From Leptasterias polaris (taxonomy: Eukaryota; Echinodermata; Asteroidea; Forcipulatida; Asteriidae), in contig JAZGTN010000195.1 in the NCBI GenBank assembly GCA_037783415.1, positions 124,001-188,000 on the forward strand: a stretch of 64,000 bases of DNA. Reading direction: 5' to 3'. Shown piece by piece: positions 20,601 through 31,173 of this stretch (positions are counted from its first letter, which is position 1; each line of letters starts with the position of its first letter). The notes below the pieces were generated by a model, which was not told the origin of the DNA, did not search any database, and was given only the letters and a program-made list of their open reading frames with translations. A program made the position numbers and the translations under genes.

Positions 20601-23073
20601 TTGCTAGGTAGATTTGTTCTTTGAGAACTTGTCTTGCTATTTATTCTCCGCAAACCAAATATAATAAAATAAACCAGTTTCAAACTTGGCATTTACAAAG
20701 TATCCTGAGTGTGCCATTGTATTAACTTTCATCCCCAGCCGTTGCATCAGACCGTATGACCATCCAGTCCACAGGGAAGATGTGGCTTTCCCTCTCGTCC
20801 CAAAACCTTCTGTCATGCAACACCAGGAGTCAGCAGGGGTGTCATGGCGGCCACTTGGACCGTGCCTGGTACTTCATGCGAAGATACGGGTAAACCATTT
20901 TTTAAAGACTAAAACATGCTGAAGCTGATTACCAATCATATTGAACATTTTTTTAATTATCAAACAAAAAACCTCCCTTTTTATGATGTAAAGACACACT
21001 CATCATAACCGCAAAAACTGCGGTAATTGCATGAACTATACACCTTTATAACTTCGCTTTATTATCGTTCCCCGTAATCTTTGTAACAGCGTTGTAACCG
21101 GTGTGTGTTATCCATACAAGAGTGGAATGAGCGATACTGGAATGATGAACAGGTACCCGTGTATGTTACCGCGTGACCTGACGAAACCCTGTCCAGCTGA
21201 GTACGTCACCTCCGAAAAATATAAAGTTACCCCACCATACAGGATATCCGAAAAGGTAGAATTTACAACCAGAAATCCGTTTGAATCCGACCCAAGTAGT
21301 TAGTGGACGTTTTCCCCACAGTGCTCTGCAGAACATACGAGTACAGTGCTTACCACACTTCAGTATAAGGGCGAATCATCTATGATGCAATTACTTCAAT
21401 TTAAACCCCGTGTTTACATTGACTAACACGTAACAATAAAAAGGTAGTCACAAAAATAACTGATCCTGAAATAATGATTTAACAATTATTGTAAGGTTTT
21501 AAAAGAAATGCGTTTGAACTATAATCCCCTGCAGGAAGAGGATATTAAGGCAGAGATATTCAAAAATGGACCCGTCCAAGGTATGGCTTGTTATTAAATC
21601 TCTTATTAAATTTAATTATTTTAGTTGTTTGTTATTTTTTTTAACTGTCTTATTTTTGTAATTTGTTTCGAGCTTCTTTTCCCGAACTTTTCTGATAATT
21701 TGCATAAAAAGCCAACTAATTTTACGAGAGTTTTCACATGGGGGCAAATTAAGGTTTCCTTTTCGTTTTTTGAGCATTCAATTTCGTTTTGTTACATTCA
21801 ACACTTACATTGTAGCATTCTCACACTAATTTGTTGGCACCTTTTAACTTTCGAAGCATTCAAGTTAGCCAACGCCAGGACTAATAATACGAAGAACGAG
21901 TTGTTTGTTTCTTGTTTACTTCAAGTTTACTAGCAGTCATTTTCACCGTTTGGTCATTTCAATTAAAATGACTTGAAATTTAAGTGTGTACTTGATTCTA
22001 TGGTCAGTTTTCAATTGTTTAACTTTTAGAATGTAGGCCTATATAATGTAACAAAGAATTTTGGTTATGTCTTTCACTGTGGGTAAACACAAAATCTTCG
22101 AGGGGCATCTTTATGCTGGTAGAATAGGTTTACTGTTTGCTGTTCCGTTTTTCTGATTTGTACGTTTTTGTTACCTACATTTACTGATATACCCGTGGAT
22201 CTCTTGATGCGCTGTTTATCTGAGCATGTACACATTTGGGGAAAATTAAACCATTGGGAACACGTGAGTAACTTGTTAATGTCTACATGAGCCGCAATTG
22301 TATGTGTCTTTATTTAAAGAAAGAAAGGTGTGCATCTATATACGGGTTTGACACATTATAGTAACGACAAATGGTTCCATTTCAACAGCTACATTTCTCG
22401 TCAAAGAAGACTTCTACATGTATGCCCGAGGAGTTTACAAATACACGCTGGGGTCCGTGAATGGAGCTACTGAGCCTCCCCGGTCCGCCTATCATTCTGT
22501 TCGGATACTTGGTTGGGGAGTGGACCGCACTGATCCTATTACTCATCGACGTTACTGGGTAAGCAGTGATGACACTGGGGCCACCATGGTCTGACTCCCA
22601 GAATACACAACGCAAAATGCGTTCTGATTCTTAATCTATAAATGGGAGCAGTTGATTTTCTTTCCCCAGCTACGGTTTGGTTATTTTAAGAAAATTACAT
22701 TGATAAATTCATCTTGTTTTTAATTGCAAGTATCTTAGAATTGGTACTGTATGAAATTTACAACTAAATAGTTTTCACGTTCAAATTCCTCCCCTACCCC
22801 CCATAATAACAAATGTTGAACTTAAATGAATGAAGTCCAGAGAACAATGCTTTCCAGTCTCATTAATTCCTCTCCAATCCCTTATAAGAAAAGTTGTTGC
22901 CAAGTGATCTCAACGGATTGTGTTTTTCATTTTCCGTCTCACAGTTGTGCGCAAACTCGTGGGGCGAGCAGTGGGGTGAAAACGGGCTGTTCAGGATCCA
23001 ACGTGGCAGCAACGAGTGTAGAATTGAATCGTACATACTTGGCGTGTGGGGAAACATCGATATGGACATGTAA
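17367..23073 (+). CDS. Tubulointerstitial nephritis antigen-like protein, complete gene
   Basis: Nine exons give a 441-residue protein: 17367-17631, 18492-18555, 19425-19526, 19853-20085, 20739-20889, 21090-21255, 21535-21580, 22389-22558 and 22945-23073. All junctions are GT-AG and all phases agree. Order of parts: a signal peptide (hydrophobic [10 protein letters not shown], cleavage after TWA), a somatomedin-B-like Cys-rich domain ([26 protein letters not shown]), a short Cys-rich module (CNIWCTCL...CDTNTC), then a cathepsin-B/C1-like domain. In that domain the active-site motif reads [11 protein letters not shown], so Ser replaces the catalytic Cys. His ([11 protein letters not shown]) and Asn ([10 protein letters not shown]) are kept. 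This is the hallmark of the TINAG/TINAGL1 family, which are secreted, catalytically inactive basement-membrane proteins binding laminin, collagen IV and integrins. Length is close to the roughly 470 residues of vertebrate members. The intron after exon 4 contains a decayed copy of exon 5. Confidence 0.92.
18492..18555 (+). CDS. TINAG-like exon 2: start of Cys-rich linker module
   Basis: The acceptor is TTGCAAAG|ATTG and the donor ATCTG|GTAGGT. It encodes [20 protein letters not shown] followed by IW, matching the position of the C-x-x-G-x-x-Y/F...W module after the SMB domain in TINAG proteins. Confidence 0.8.
19425..19526 (+). CDS. TINAG-like exon 3: Cys-rich linker module
   Basis: The acceptor is ATTACAG|CAC and the donor AATGG|GTAAGC. 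The split codon rebuilds Cys. It then reads [20 protein letters not shown], with the C-x-C...C...C pattern of the family, and REEIITSVN leading to the protease-like part. Confidence 0.88.
19853..20085 (+). CDS. TINAG-like exon 4: propeptide-like region and mutated active-site Cys
   Basis: The acceptor is ATTTTAG|CTGG and the donor ACGG|GTAAG. It encodes the [18 protein letters not shown] region typical of TINAG, then [20 protein letters not shown] and [11 protein letters not shown]. Peptidase C1 enzymes have Cys at the second Ser of GSS; Ser here predicts loss of proteolysis. Confidence 0.92.
20200..20338 (+). pseudogene. Decayed duplicate of TINAG-like exon 5
   Basis: Inside the intron after exon 4, this stretch aligns with exon 5. 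It reads [20 protein letters not shown] then NHAWYYG, against [20 protein letters not shown] then DRAWYFM in the real exon. A C1-family Cys is replaced by Arg, the upstream part is scrambled, and the donor site is changed to CGGAGTAAA. It is a tandem exon duplication that no longer has clean splice sites. It may once have been an alternative exon. Confidence 0.75.
20739..20889 (+). CDS. TINAG-like exon 5
   Basis: The acceptor is ATCCCCAG|CCG and the donor TACGG|GTAAAC. It encodes [20 protein letters not shown], then SQNLLSCNT and [13 protein letters not shown], the C1-family helix and CxGG segment. It joins exon 4 through a split Ala codon. Confidence 0.92.
21090..21255 (+). CDS. TINAG-like exon 6
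   Basis: The acceptor is TTGTAACAG|CGTT and the donor GAAAAG|GTAGAA. It encodes [14 protein letters not shown], the usual strand after the CGG region, then a Cys-containing insertion (RYPCML...KPCPAEY) and YRISEK. Confidence 0.9.
21256..21534 (+). other. TINAG-like intron with SINE-tail-like segment
   Basis: At 21329-21375 the sequence AGTACAGTGCTTACCACAC followed by TTCAGTATAAGGG closely matches the tail of the tRNA-derived SINE near 58070 (ACAGTGCTTAACACACATCA, then GTATACGGG). It is probably a 3' SINE remnant. No coding content was seen. Confidence 0.5.
21535..21580 (+). CDS. TINAG-like exon 7 (micro-exon)
   Basis: The acceptor is CCCTGCAG|GAAG and the donor CCAAG|GTATGG. Only 46 bases, encoding [15 protein letters not shown], which matches the conserved IxxEIxxNGPV segment of peptidase C1 proteins. 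Confidence 0.9.
21581..22388 (+). other. TINAG-like intron, nothing recognised
   Basis: 808 bases of AT-rich, T-biased sequence between exons 7 and 8. It has chance frames only and no repeat that I can name. Confidence 0.6.
22389..22558 (+). CDS. TINAG-like exon 8: retained active-site His
   Basis: The acceptor is TCAACAG|CTAC and the donor TACTGG|GTAAGC. It encodes [20 protein letters not shown] and then [12 protein letters not shown]. The His of [10 protein letters not shown] aligns with the catalytic His of C1 peptidases. A family-typical insertion precedes it. Confidence 0.92.
22945..23073 (+). CDS. TINAG-like exon 9: retained Asn and C-terminus
   Basis: The acceptor is GTCTCACAG|TTG; it runs to a TAA at 23071-23073. 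It encodes [20 protein letters not shown], containing the catalytic-site Asn, then [11 protein letters not shown] and a short VWGNIDMDM end as in TINAG proteins. Confidence 0.92.
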   Translation: MCANSWGEQWGENGLFRIQRGSNECRIESYILGVWGNIDMDM

Positions 23074-23720
23074 GAGCCGTCTGGGAAAGTGATGCATAAG
23101 CTTAGAGATGTAATCAACAAGCAATATTGATGTGGAAACTGGAAAGAGGGACACCATTTTAATGGCCAGTAACTTCCTGAAAAGTCTCTTGGTTTTGTCG
23201 GCTCTTGGACTTTTGAACTTCCTAAGAAATATTAACAACTTGAATTAAGAAACACAAAACAAATCAAATCAAATGCCGGTCTGTGGACAATGAATATACT
23301 TTGGAAATGAATTTACTTTTCCAAAAACCAATGCTACATCAAACTAGAAGAAGCATTTATTTTTATTTGTATTGCTATTTATTTATTCATTTAATGTTAT
23401 TATAATATTTGTTTTTCTTGGGGGGGAACCAAATGTCGAAAGAAGGGAAGTCGTTTTCACAACAGTAAATGAACATAAGTAAGATATGATGCTGAAGTCG
23501 ATATACCTTGTGGAAAACAAAGACAACTTGAAGAAACAAATGCAATTTTAGGAACTACAGGAATAAGCAACCACGAACTTTGTGAATGTTTTGTGAAGAT
23601 ATTATGGGAAATATTTAGTATAACAGGACAAGAAGGAAAAGTATAAATGTGCAAGGGGTGCAAATTTGAGAATGTTTGAATTTGTAGGCTTATAGTCAAT
23701 ATACATTCTGTTTTCAAACA

Positions 23721-23726
23721 AATAAA
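23721..23726 (+). promoter_or_regulatory. Candidate polyadenylation signal of TINAG-like gene
   Basis: AATAAA about 650 bases after the stop codon. It is the first canonical hexamer downstream that I found on the plus strand; a second is at 23834. Confidence 0.3.
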
Positions 23727-24204
23727 CTAGTGTGTGGCTTGATAAAACGAAGTAAATATTTGCCACAGTCCTAGAGTGTCGCAGATTTTGCAGCAAACCC
23801 AGAAGGGTGCAATAATATACAAGTGTATTGTAAAAATAAACATAAAAGCATCGCATGGGCCCGGGCATGCAAACAACTAATTACGCTTGCGCGAATTCTT
23901 GAAATATAAAAAAAAATATATATATATATATATTCTCTTCATTCAATATTCTAACGAAGTAAAATTAACTGGCCAACAAGTCTTTTTAAGTAAATATAAA
24001 AGATGAAAGCATAAGAAAAGCATTCATATTATTATTAATATATCAATGACTGCGTATGGTTAATACTAATTTTAGAAATAATAAATCCCAAACTGGGTCA
24101 AATATGTACATTTTAATAGAACTATAAAATGCGTTAAATAGTTTACCTGTAAATATGCGACAACTGAAAACATTCAATTGAAATAAACTCTATTATAATT
24201 TGTC

Positions 24205-24243
24205 AATGATAAGTATCAATATTTAATATTGGTACTTATTATT
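24205..24243. repeat. 39-base near-perfect palindrome
   Basis: Arms of 19 bases flank a single central T. The two non-identical positions are G.T and T.G, so an RNA copy could form 19 continuous pairs including two wobbles. It is AT-rich (core TCAATATT/AATATTGG). No flanking duplication was recognised. Confidence 0.6.
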
Positions 24244-25410
24244 GTCAAGACTAATCGGAGGCAAATGTAAATACTTTTATTCGAAACACCAGCTTGCTGC
24301 TTGGCCTTTCTGATAAAGCCCCAAGGCGTAAGCCTACCGTAAAAGCTTCAACGTAAATGACGGAGCCTAAACCGGAGCTGACGTTGAAGCATTGGTTTAA
24401 AAAAGGCTCGGATATTTGAGACAAAAAATTGTGTTTCTTTTAATCCTCGATTTGTTTGTTTTGGGGTTTGTTTTTGGTTCTTCGAGCTCGGAATAGCGCA
24501 TGCGTAGAATAACATTGAGTGTATGAACGAGTCCTTTGTTTTGAATGTTTTGCTGCAGGCCATGAATGTGTGAAAGAACCTCCACACATTAATTAATATT
24601 CATGACTTTTGTTTACCTCCACACGGTTCGACGTCTTATCCAAATTCTATTTGACATTGATAGAATAAAATAAAGGAATCAAACATGACTATAGTTATGT
24701 TTGTGGGTTCGGAAAGTTTGTTCATCCTTTATTTTACCTGTAGGCTATATGGGAATGATTGGAATTTATTATTTCCACTGCATACTGCTGCATAGAGATT
24801 GTAACTTTGTTGATGTGCTGGGTGTCATGGGACAATTAGTGACTATAAAATGTGGCCATAATCATGTAGGTTCACCCGTTGAAAGGCTTTTCTATTTGCA
24901 TACCATAAAGGGGAACTGCGATGACGTAGTACCCACTATAAGTCACGTGCTAACTTGTAAACATTGGTTGCGAAATCGATATATTGGATGTGTGGAGACA
25001 CCTTTCACTAGTGTATTATTTGAATACGCTCGTTCCCCGCAGGGTTTTATAAATAATATTAAGATGCGTCACGTAAATGAAACATCCCTTTGCCTTTGTT
25101 GTGATGTTTTCTTAAAGATTGCCGTTGTTATTGTTTCATCGTCGAAGTTAAAGTACTGTATAATAATGTTTTCATTTAGAATCGATATGCTTTTTAAACT
25201 ATCAAGTACTTTTAAAACTTCCAATTCTCCATTGCATCCATAAAGTACTAATTGTAAAAAGCATTATCAATTATAAGTTATCGCATCCCAGGTTGTATCG
25301 TACACTTGGGTGTGATCCCTGGCTACACGGCATTTAACGGTTGTATGGCTCCTGACTGTCACCCCCGAACAGAGATAATTATTGACAAAACAGGGAGACC
25401 ACCAACATAG

Positions 25411-25545
25411 GGCTAGATAGCTCAGTTGGTAGAGCGCCGGCACGTTAATCCGGAGGTCGTTGGTTCAATTTTTCTTTGTTCAACCCAAAATAATTTAAAA
25501 TTTTACCCAGTCAGTTTCCCTTGTGGTTTATTATTTTATACCATT
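25411..25545 (+). repeat. tRNA-derived SINE
   Basis: It begins with a tRNA-like head: GGGCTAGATAGCTCAGTTGG is box A, and TGGTTCAATTTTT resembles box B. The loop ACGTTAA would place GTT as anticodon, but the arms do not pair well enough for a functional tRNA. The body ends in ACCCAGTCAGTTTCCCTTGT-GGTTTA, shared with the copy near 27180. Confidence 0.6.
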
Positions 25546-27069
25546 TTATTTCGTTACCATACGCTTGCAGCGGCATAGTGGGCATTGTTGGGCAAAACGT
25601 AAATAATTTTTATTAGCCTATATAAATATCAAAATAAACAGTTTTTCTATCAAAAAGACAAAATAGGATTGTAGTGTGTGTTTGGAGTTCTCCAACTAGT
25701 TAATGGTTTTTATCTGTCTTTGGGGTTAACAGAAGTTATTGCTAAAACGGTGGTGTATATACAGCCTTCACTTACACATGACGTTCGTTTTCATACAATG
25801 CCCGGTATGTGGCAGGAGCCTCTATAAAGATGATAATATTAATACAGTAATACAAATTTCATTTTTAAAAATTTCAAGGCTCTAACACAAATTTCCTCTC
25901 TTGTACAGAAGTACCCCCGCCCGCCCCCTCGAAAATCCGATAAAGAACCCCTGAAATGCCAAGAATAATGGAGATGATTTAGCACCAGATCCCTTTTATT
26001 CGAAAATTCTGTGACTTGAACCACGACCTAGTAGGTCAGGATGGTTGGGAAAAGATTGGACACGAAAATTTCTGTAAAAATTCATTCGGAACAAACATAA
26101 AACAATTTCGGCGAAAATTGGGCCATGCAACAATTGCATGTTTTGTGTTTTCATACTGAATTTATCAGCGTTTAGCCTCATTCAGACTAAACTTGATAAG
26201 AAATTGCTATCTTGGTTGTTCTTTCTCATGGTATATGTTGTGACTACGTTCCGCTTCGTGATTATAACATCCGCATATTTGTTAACAAAATAATTATAAA
26301 CAAAACAGGTATCACACCAAGTTCACACGATGTACATGTACATGTAGACACAACTTGTGTGTCTATGGTCAAATTTCAAGGTTTTGAGGGTAAAACAGTA
26401 ATGTCACCCATTATGATATGAAAAAGAAAGTGTAGGACCCAACCAAGGTAGACATTTCTTGATGTATTGTTTTCTTTAGAGGTGCTAAGGTCGCAAATGT
26501 GTTGTGGCAATACTAACCAATAACATTAGGTTTGTGGTTTCCCCAACATTTTTAGAGCAACTTGATTTACGTTTTGTTTACAATTTTGACAACTTCAAAT
26601 GTAAAACATTTCAAAGTGCAACAAAATTTCACGAGGCTGAGCCTCTTAGTCATGATGGTAGCCCCCTGTGGGGGTGGCAAGGGTTGGATGGAATGACGTC
26701 ATCAGTCACCGTAGCCTTGAAATCCAGTCATTAATGCTTTCCATATAACTCCTCCATTAGTAACAACATCAATAATACTATGGCGTAGTAGGGGCACATA
26801 AACTTAATTAGAACAACGAACTAAGAATTTGAGGGCTTTTACTTTTAGCCAAAATGCCTATTTATAGTACGAGTTGACTCGGAACAAATAATAAAAAATT
26901 TCTAATTCAAAAAACAGAATCGACGGTTAATGTAAGAAATCAATACACAAGAGGGCGCTATTTCAAATAATGCTAAAATATTGGCCATCAGGTAGAGGGC
27001 GCTGTTTTAGGCAATATTGTATTGGCTATCTGGTATAGACAAAATACCATGATCAGCCTAGCCTTTGAA
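25546..27069. other. Intergenic, no gene seen
   Basis: AT-rich sequence with no recognised protein. At 26928-27012 the phrase AGAGGGCGCT appears twice about 50 bases apart, a common repeat signature. A TACATGTACATGTA-type palindromic run is at 26331-26347. Confidence 0.5.
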
Positions 27070-27215
27070 TTAAGTTTACTCAGTTGGTAGAGCACCAACT
27101 TGTAAACCTGGAGGTGGCAAGTTCAAAATCTCCCACGTCAATTATTTTTTTACCAAAATTGATTTATAATTACCCAGTCAGTTTCTGTTGTGGTTTAATA
27201 TTAAATAATTTCTAT
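27070..27215 (+). repeat. tRNA-derived SINE, second copy
   Basis: It has a degenerate tRNA-like head (TTACTCAGTTGGTAGAGCAC as box A, GGCAAGTTCAAAATCTCCCA as weakened box B). The tail ACCCAGTCAGTTTCTGTTGT-GGTTTA is also present in the 25411 copy. The head and tail combination shared by two loci defines one family. Confidence 0.6.
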
Positions 27216-30200
27216 AATAAATTAAAGAATCACAATATACTAAAATTGTTCACATAGTTTTGTTCTGTAATGCTTATCTTACAATACTTGTGTTTAGTAA
27301 AATACTTTATAATGTCATAGTACAGGTATTGTGGCATCGCAAACCACAAATGCATGAGTTACACCAAATGTTACTTTATTTTATGGATTGACCTTATATA
27401 AATAACATTATGCATGACAATTTAATTAACATTTATGTTTAAACCATAAAGCATACCAGAATTATTAAACTTCTGACCACACTATTACTATAGGTTAAAA
27501 ACTGAGAAACACAAGGTGGGAGGGGATGAACTGTATTATTTCAAATTAGATAAGAACTCACAAAATTTGAGCTTATTTGTTTGAACCATGTTTGAAGACT
27601 CTAAGAAGGTTCTATGTCACAAAATTCTTGGTGTGTGCAGGATTTTACAAAAATACAGCCAGGGTGTAAACTATTAGATACAATATTACACATCAAGACA
27701 GGAGAAATCAGGTCAAAGACAAAAGAAACTAGGTCAAAGACAAAAGAAACTAGGTTATAGACAAAAAGTTATTATTCAAGTTTTTGTGAGGTGTAGGATT
27801 CTTATTATTAATCTTAAACAATAATTGATGTTAACCTACAGTTGAAGGGTTTTAATTAGTTATATAACATTACAAAGTACTCGGTAGTATAAATGGGTTA
27901 AGTTGAGGTTGAAACACAGGGGTTCTTACATCTTAACACATGTCTTGCTGCTTTTTTAAGGAATAGTTTGTTATCTAACTTTAAGATTTCCAACTTGAAA
28001 TAAACATAAGATTTTTCTCGTATTTACCCATGTTGTACCTTATTTTGATTCAAAGATAGTAACATACCGGACCCACCAGACTTGCCAACAATACCAATGC
28101 TATAATAAGGTCACAACATTGGCAAATGATACTAGCATACTGTACCTTATCTTGATTCAAAGATAGTACAATACCGGCAATGGCAGTTTACATCATCCAG
28201 TTTTAAAATGAACAAGGAGCAGCGTCTTTTGACAACACTAAAAATACCGTTTACAAAACCAGCACGTTCCATGACAACATTACCGATGTCGCAAGTTGTT
28301 TGTATTTTTGTTAGTGCAGCTACACAACAATCAAATGACGTAGATCAACACAGGGAACTATTCTGTGAGAGTCATCTTTGCCTTTTCTTGACTGCCCATA
28401 ATGAGACAAGATGAATCTGTTATGATAGGGTATTTATTGCCTTCACCATGGTAACAACTGAGTAAATCAATCCCAGGCAGAAATGGCTGGTTTCGGGTAA
28501 TCACCAATCCAATCTAACGGCAAATGAATTATTTTCAATCCAATCAGAAATGTATGTACAAAGGATGAAGAATTCACATCATAACGGAACATAGTGCTTG
28601 AGAATCGCCCAATTGCCCACACACATGACATCAATGCATATTCTGACCTACAAACACGCTATTAAACAGTTTTTTTACGAATAACCAATCACTATTCATC
28701 TTATACCAATGGAAAGAGAAAATATTAAGGTTTAAGAAGCTGTTTCACCCATAAACCTGCATTGCGCAATACACAGGCTAGGAATCATGACAATTTGCAG
28801 GTTTTTGTCACCTAGACTCGAGAAGGACGGTTTTATCAGTTAAAAACAACTTTGTTCCCCAACTACAAAGACCTTATAACATTTATGAATTCAAAAAAGA
28901 TTTCATTTTCTTTATAAAAATGCATGATCCATCAATTTGCTTGTAGCGAACTCAAGATACTCCTGATTTTAAACACAGCTTTGCATTTTTCAAACTAACT
29001 CTGCACAAATTGGCTTAGAAAACATCGAAAAAATGCAAATGAACACTGTTCCCTTATGTTATATTTATGAGCCCCTACCAATAATACTCCCCTTCAGAAA
29101 ATACAGTTCAGCTTCTTGAAAACGTTGTAACTAGGTTGGACCCGATATTATTCAGGCCTGATACCACATGTGTGTAGTAGAAGCACCCCATCCCTCCGGT
29201 CATTGACTTGGTGCCCCTTGTTACGTAGAAACTTAAGTTTCCTCCATTTCAGTGCCTTTGCCAATGAGAACCTATCTTGCTCTTTCAAGAGTGAGGTACA
29301 AGAGCTGTTTAGTCTGTTTGTACGTCTTCACATTCTATTGAAAGGACATCCTCTCTAGTGGTTATGAAAACCCATTATTGCAACTATGGAACATCTCCTG
29401 AAAGATGCAATTTGGTAAAAGGGTGAGAATGTCTAAATCTAAGACAAAGAATGTTTAATCTGCTCTTTCTTCTCAGTCATCAGAGCTGGCTGATGAAAAA
29501 AAAATAAGGAAAGAATCCTTAGTGTTCATAATGAAAAAGAGGAAACTCCAACTTGCCAGCTAAGATGCTTAATATTATGCATTATCAAAAGGAACTCAAT
29601 CTTTCAACAACTTCCAATATCCAAATTGGACTGCCATGAACTACGTCGCCTGGCAAACTCACCCTGCCGGATAGTGTTTGTCTCTTAATAAAAAACAAGT
29701 GTTGAAAATGTCACCAACTGACCTGTTTTACAACTAGCAGGCCCACTGAAGTGACATTTTTAAAGGTTTTATAGATGAAACTTCAAACCTTAAGTTACTA
29801 GAGCTTAAATTTCCAGACAAAAGAGACTTTGCGACTTCAAAGTATTTGGTCCATGCCAAGATTTTTATGGGGGATGTGTGGTTTATGGCATGTTCAACCC
29901 TTCATTTATTGAGATTGTGCTGAGAACAGTATCTTTAGTCACAAGGAAGGAGAGTTACACCACCAATATTTTGAAATGGAAAAGGGGGAATCTTCTCCTG
30001 GACTGACATAATGGCCACTGAATTGAAAAAGCTTAAAGTTTTCACTGTGTGATCAATTAAACTTACACAAGTCATTCCGAGACTGCTCATATTATAAATC
30101 ATGTGACTTGTGACATCACAAGTTTTACACAAAAAAACAGAGCATGGACTTCCTGCAGGTACAATTTAAACTCAGCTCAATGGAGGAAAGACAAAGTTGT

Positions 30201-30378
30201 CATTTTATGGAAAGTGCACTGTGTGCCTGGTATGAATGAGGTTGCTCTTTTTGTATTGAACAATGTTTACCTTGGACCACAGTAATTAGAACTCCATTTT
30301 TCAGAATGACTTTCCCCACATGATATTTCAAGATTTAGATTTTGATTATGATAATAATTCTCAAAATAGCAATTAAAA
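27216..30378. other. Intergenic / distal 3' flank of ARFGAP1, no gene seen
   Basis: No recognised protein on either strand. Small direct repeats occur at about 27711-27770 (AGGTCAAAGACAAAAGAAAC, twice and a part). A 45-base duplicate containing TTGATTCAAAGATAGTA lies near 28033 and 28143. A minus-strand AATAAA at 29905-29910 could end the ARFGAP1 3' UTR. Confidence 0.45.
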
Positions 30379-30497
30379 AAAATAATTATTCATTGTTTCT
30401 GTCACTATAATTGGAGTTATTGTGGAATTGCTTGCATCAAATTATTCATTGTTTCTGTCACTATAATAGGAGTTATTGTGGAATTGCTTGCATCAAA
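30379..30497. repeat. Two tandem copies of a ~60-bp unit
   Basis: The block AAATTATTCATTGTTTCTGT ... GGAATTGCTTGCATC occurs twice in direct succession with one difference (ATTGGAG against ATAGGAG). It lies within the probable 3' UTR of the minus-strand ARFGAP1 gene. Confidence 0.85.
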
Positions 30498-30773
30498 TTC
30501 TCTGGTTAACATGAGGTTGGAAACCACAAATCATTTACCAACTGTTGAAATCAGTTTGCAAGGACAGTTTTAATTGTCCATCCCATTGTGACCACTTTTT
30601 TGTTCAATATTTCTCAACTTAATGATTTTGACATTTTGTTCATTGATTTAAAAAGTAACTCAACACCCAAACTGTTGGACTCTGATTATGGTGGTGTGCC
30701 CAATCCGGGCAATCCTTTTACTGGTGCAGTCTTCAGTCCAACAGAGTCAAACAAAACATGCAGTTGAATTTTA

Positions 30774-30831
30774 CAGGTTGGGGGTTGTTGGGGTTCAGAC
30801 CAAAGTCTGAACCCCAACAACCCCCAACCTG
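30774..30831. repeat. Perfect 27-bp inverted repeat with 4-base loop
   Basis: The left arm at 30774-30800 (starting CAGGTTGGGGGTTG) is exactly complementary to the right arm at 30805-30831. The loop is CAAA. The pairing continues by about six AT pairs beyond a single bulged A. On the minus strand it lies about 140 bases past the ARFGAP1 stop codon, so it would fold into a very stable hairpin in the 3' UTR. The perfect identity implies recent origin or selection, or an assembly artefact. Confidence 0.9.
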
Positions 30832-30971
30832 AAAATTATTCAGTCTCCTGCATGGTCAAAGGAAACTTCTTTTTACAAAGAAACATAGTCATGGTATCAG
30901 TGATGCATGCCACATAAATATATCTAAGCAGGACACTTAATGTTGCTACTCAAAACCTCCTTCATGGACAT

Positions 30972-31173
30972 TTAATCTTTTTTATTACTTCTCCTTGAGG
31001 ACGACGTCTTGCTGGTTGTCTTGTTATCGGATTCTATCTCCTCCCAGGCGGCCTCGTCCCATCCTCCTGCATCATCCCACGTCTCCTCAAGGGACGACAC
31101 CTTCTTACCACTGGAGGAAGACGTCTTGGAACCATTCTTACTTGAAGCACTTGTCTTCTTTGGTTTACTGGAG
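30972..31173 (-). CDS. ARFGAP1: ARFGAP1 terminal exon
   Basis: The acceptor is TTTGAAGAAG|CTCC; one base completes Ser from the previous exon. It encodes SSKPKKTSASSKNGSKTSSS, then EETWDDAGGWDEAAWEE and a Ser/Lys tail ending RRSNKKD before TAA (30972-30974). Acidic Trp motifs continue the theme of the previous exon. Confidence 0.85.

Larger units (their letters stand above)
23074..25410. other. 3' flank of TINAG-like gene, no gene seen
   Basis: The first part is probable 3' UTR. AATAAA occurs at 23721-23726 and again at 23834-23839. A (TA)n run lies near 23913-23932 and two hairpins at 24205-24243 and 24345-24390. A 180-codon open frame at 24701-25243 has no resemblance to a known family and is treated as chance. 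Confidence 0.5.

Noticed and set aside
24701..25243. 180-codon open frame on the plus strand
   Set aside because: The longest frame in the 23-31 kb gap, but it has no resemblance to a known family, no Kozak-like start and the base composition of its surroundings; treated as chance.
25411..25475. Possible functional tRNA-Asn (GTT)
   Set aside because: The acceptor stem and T arm do not pair properly and box B is degenerate; better read as a SINE head.
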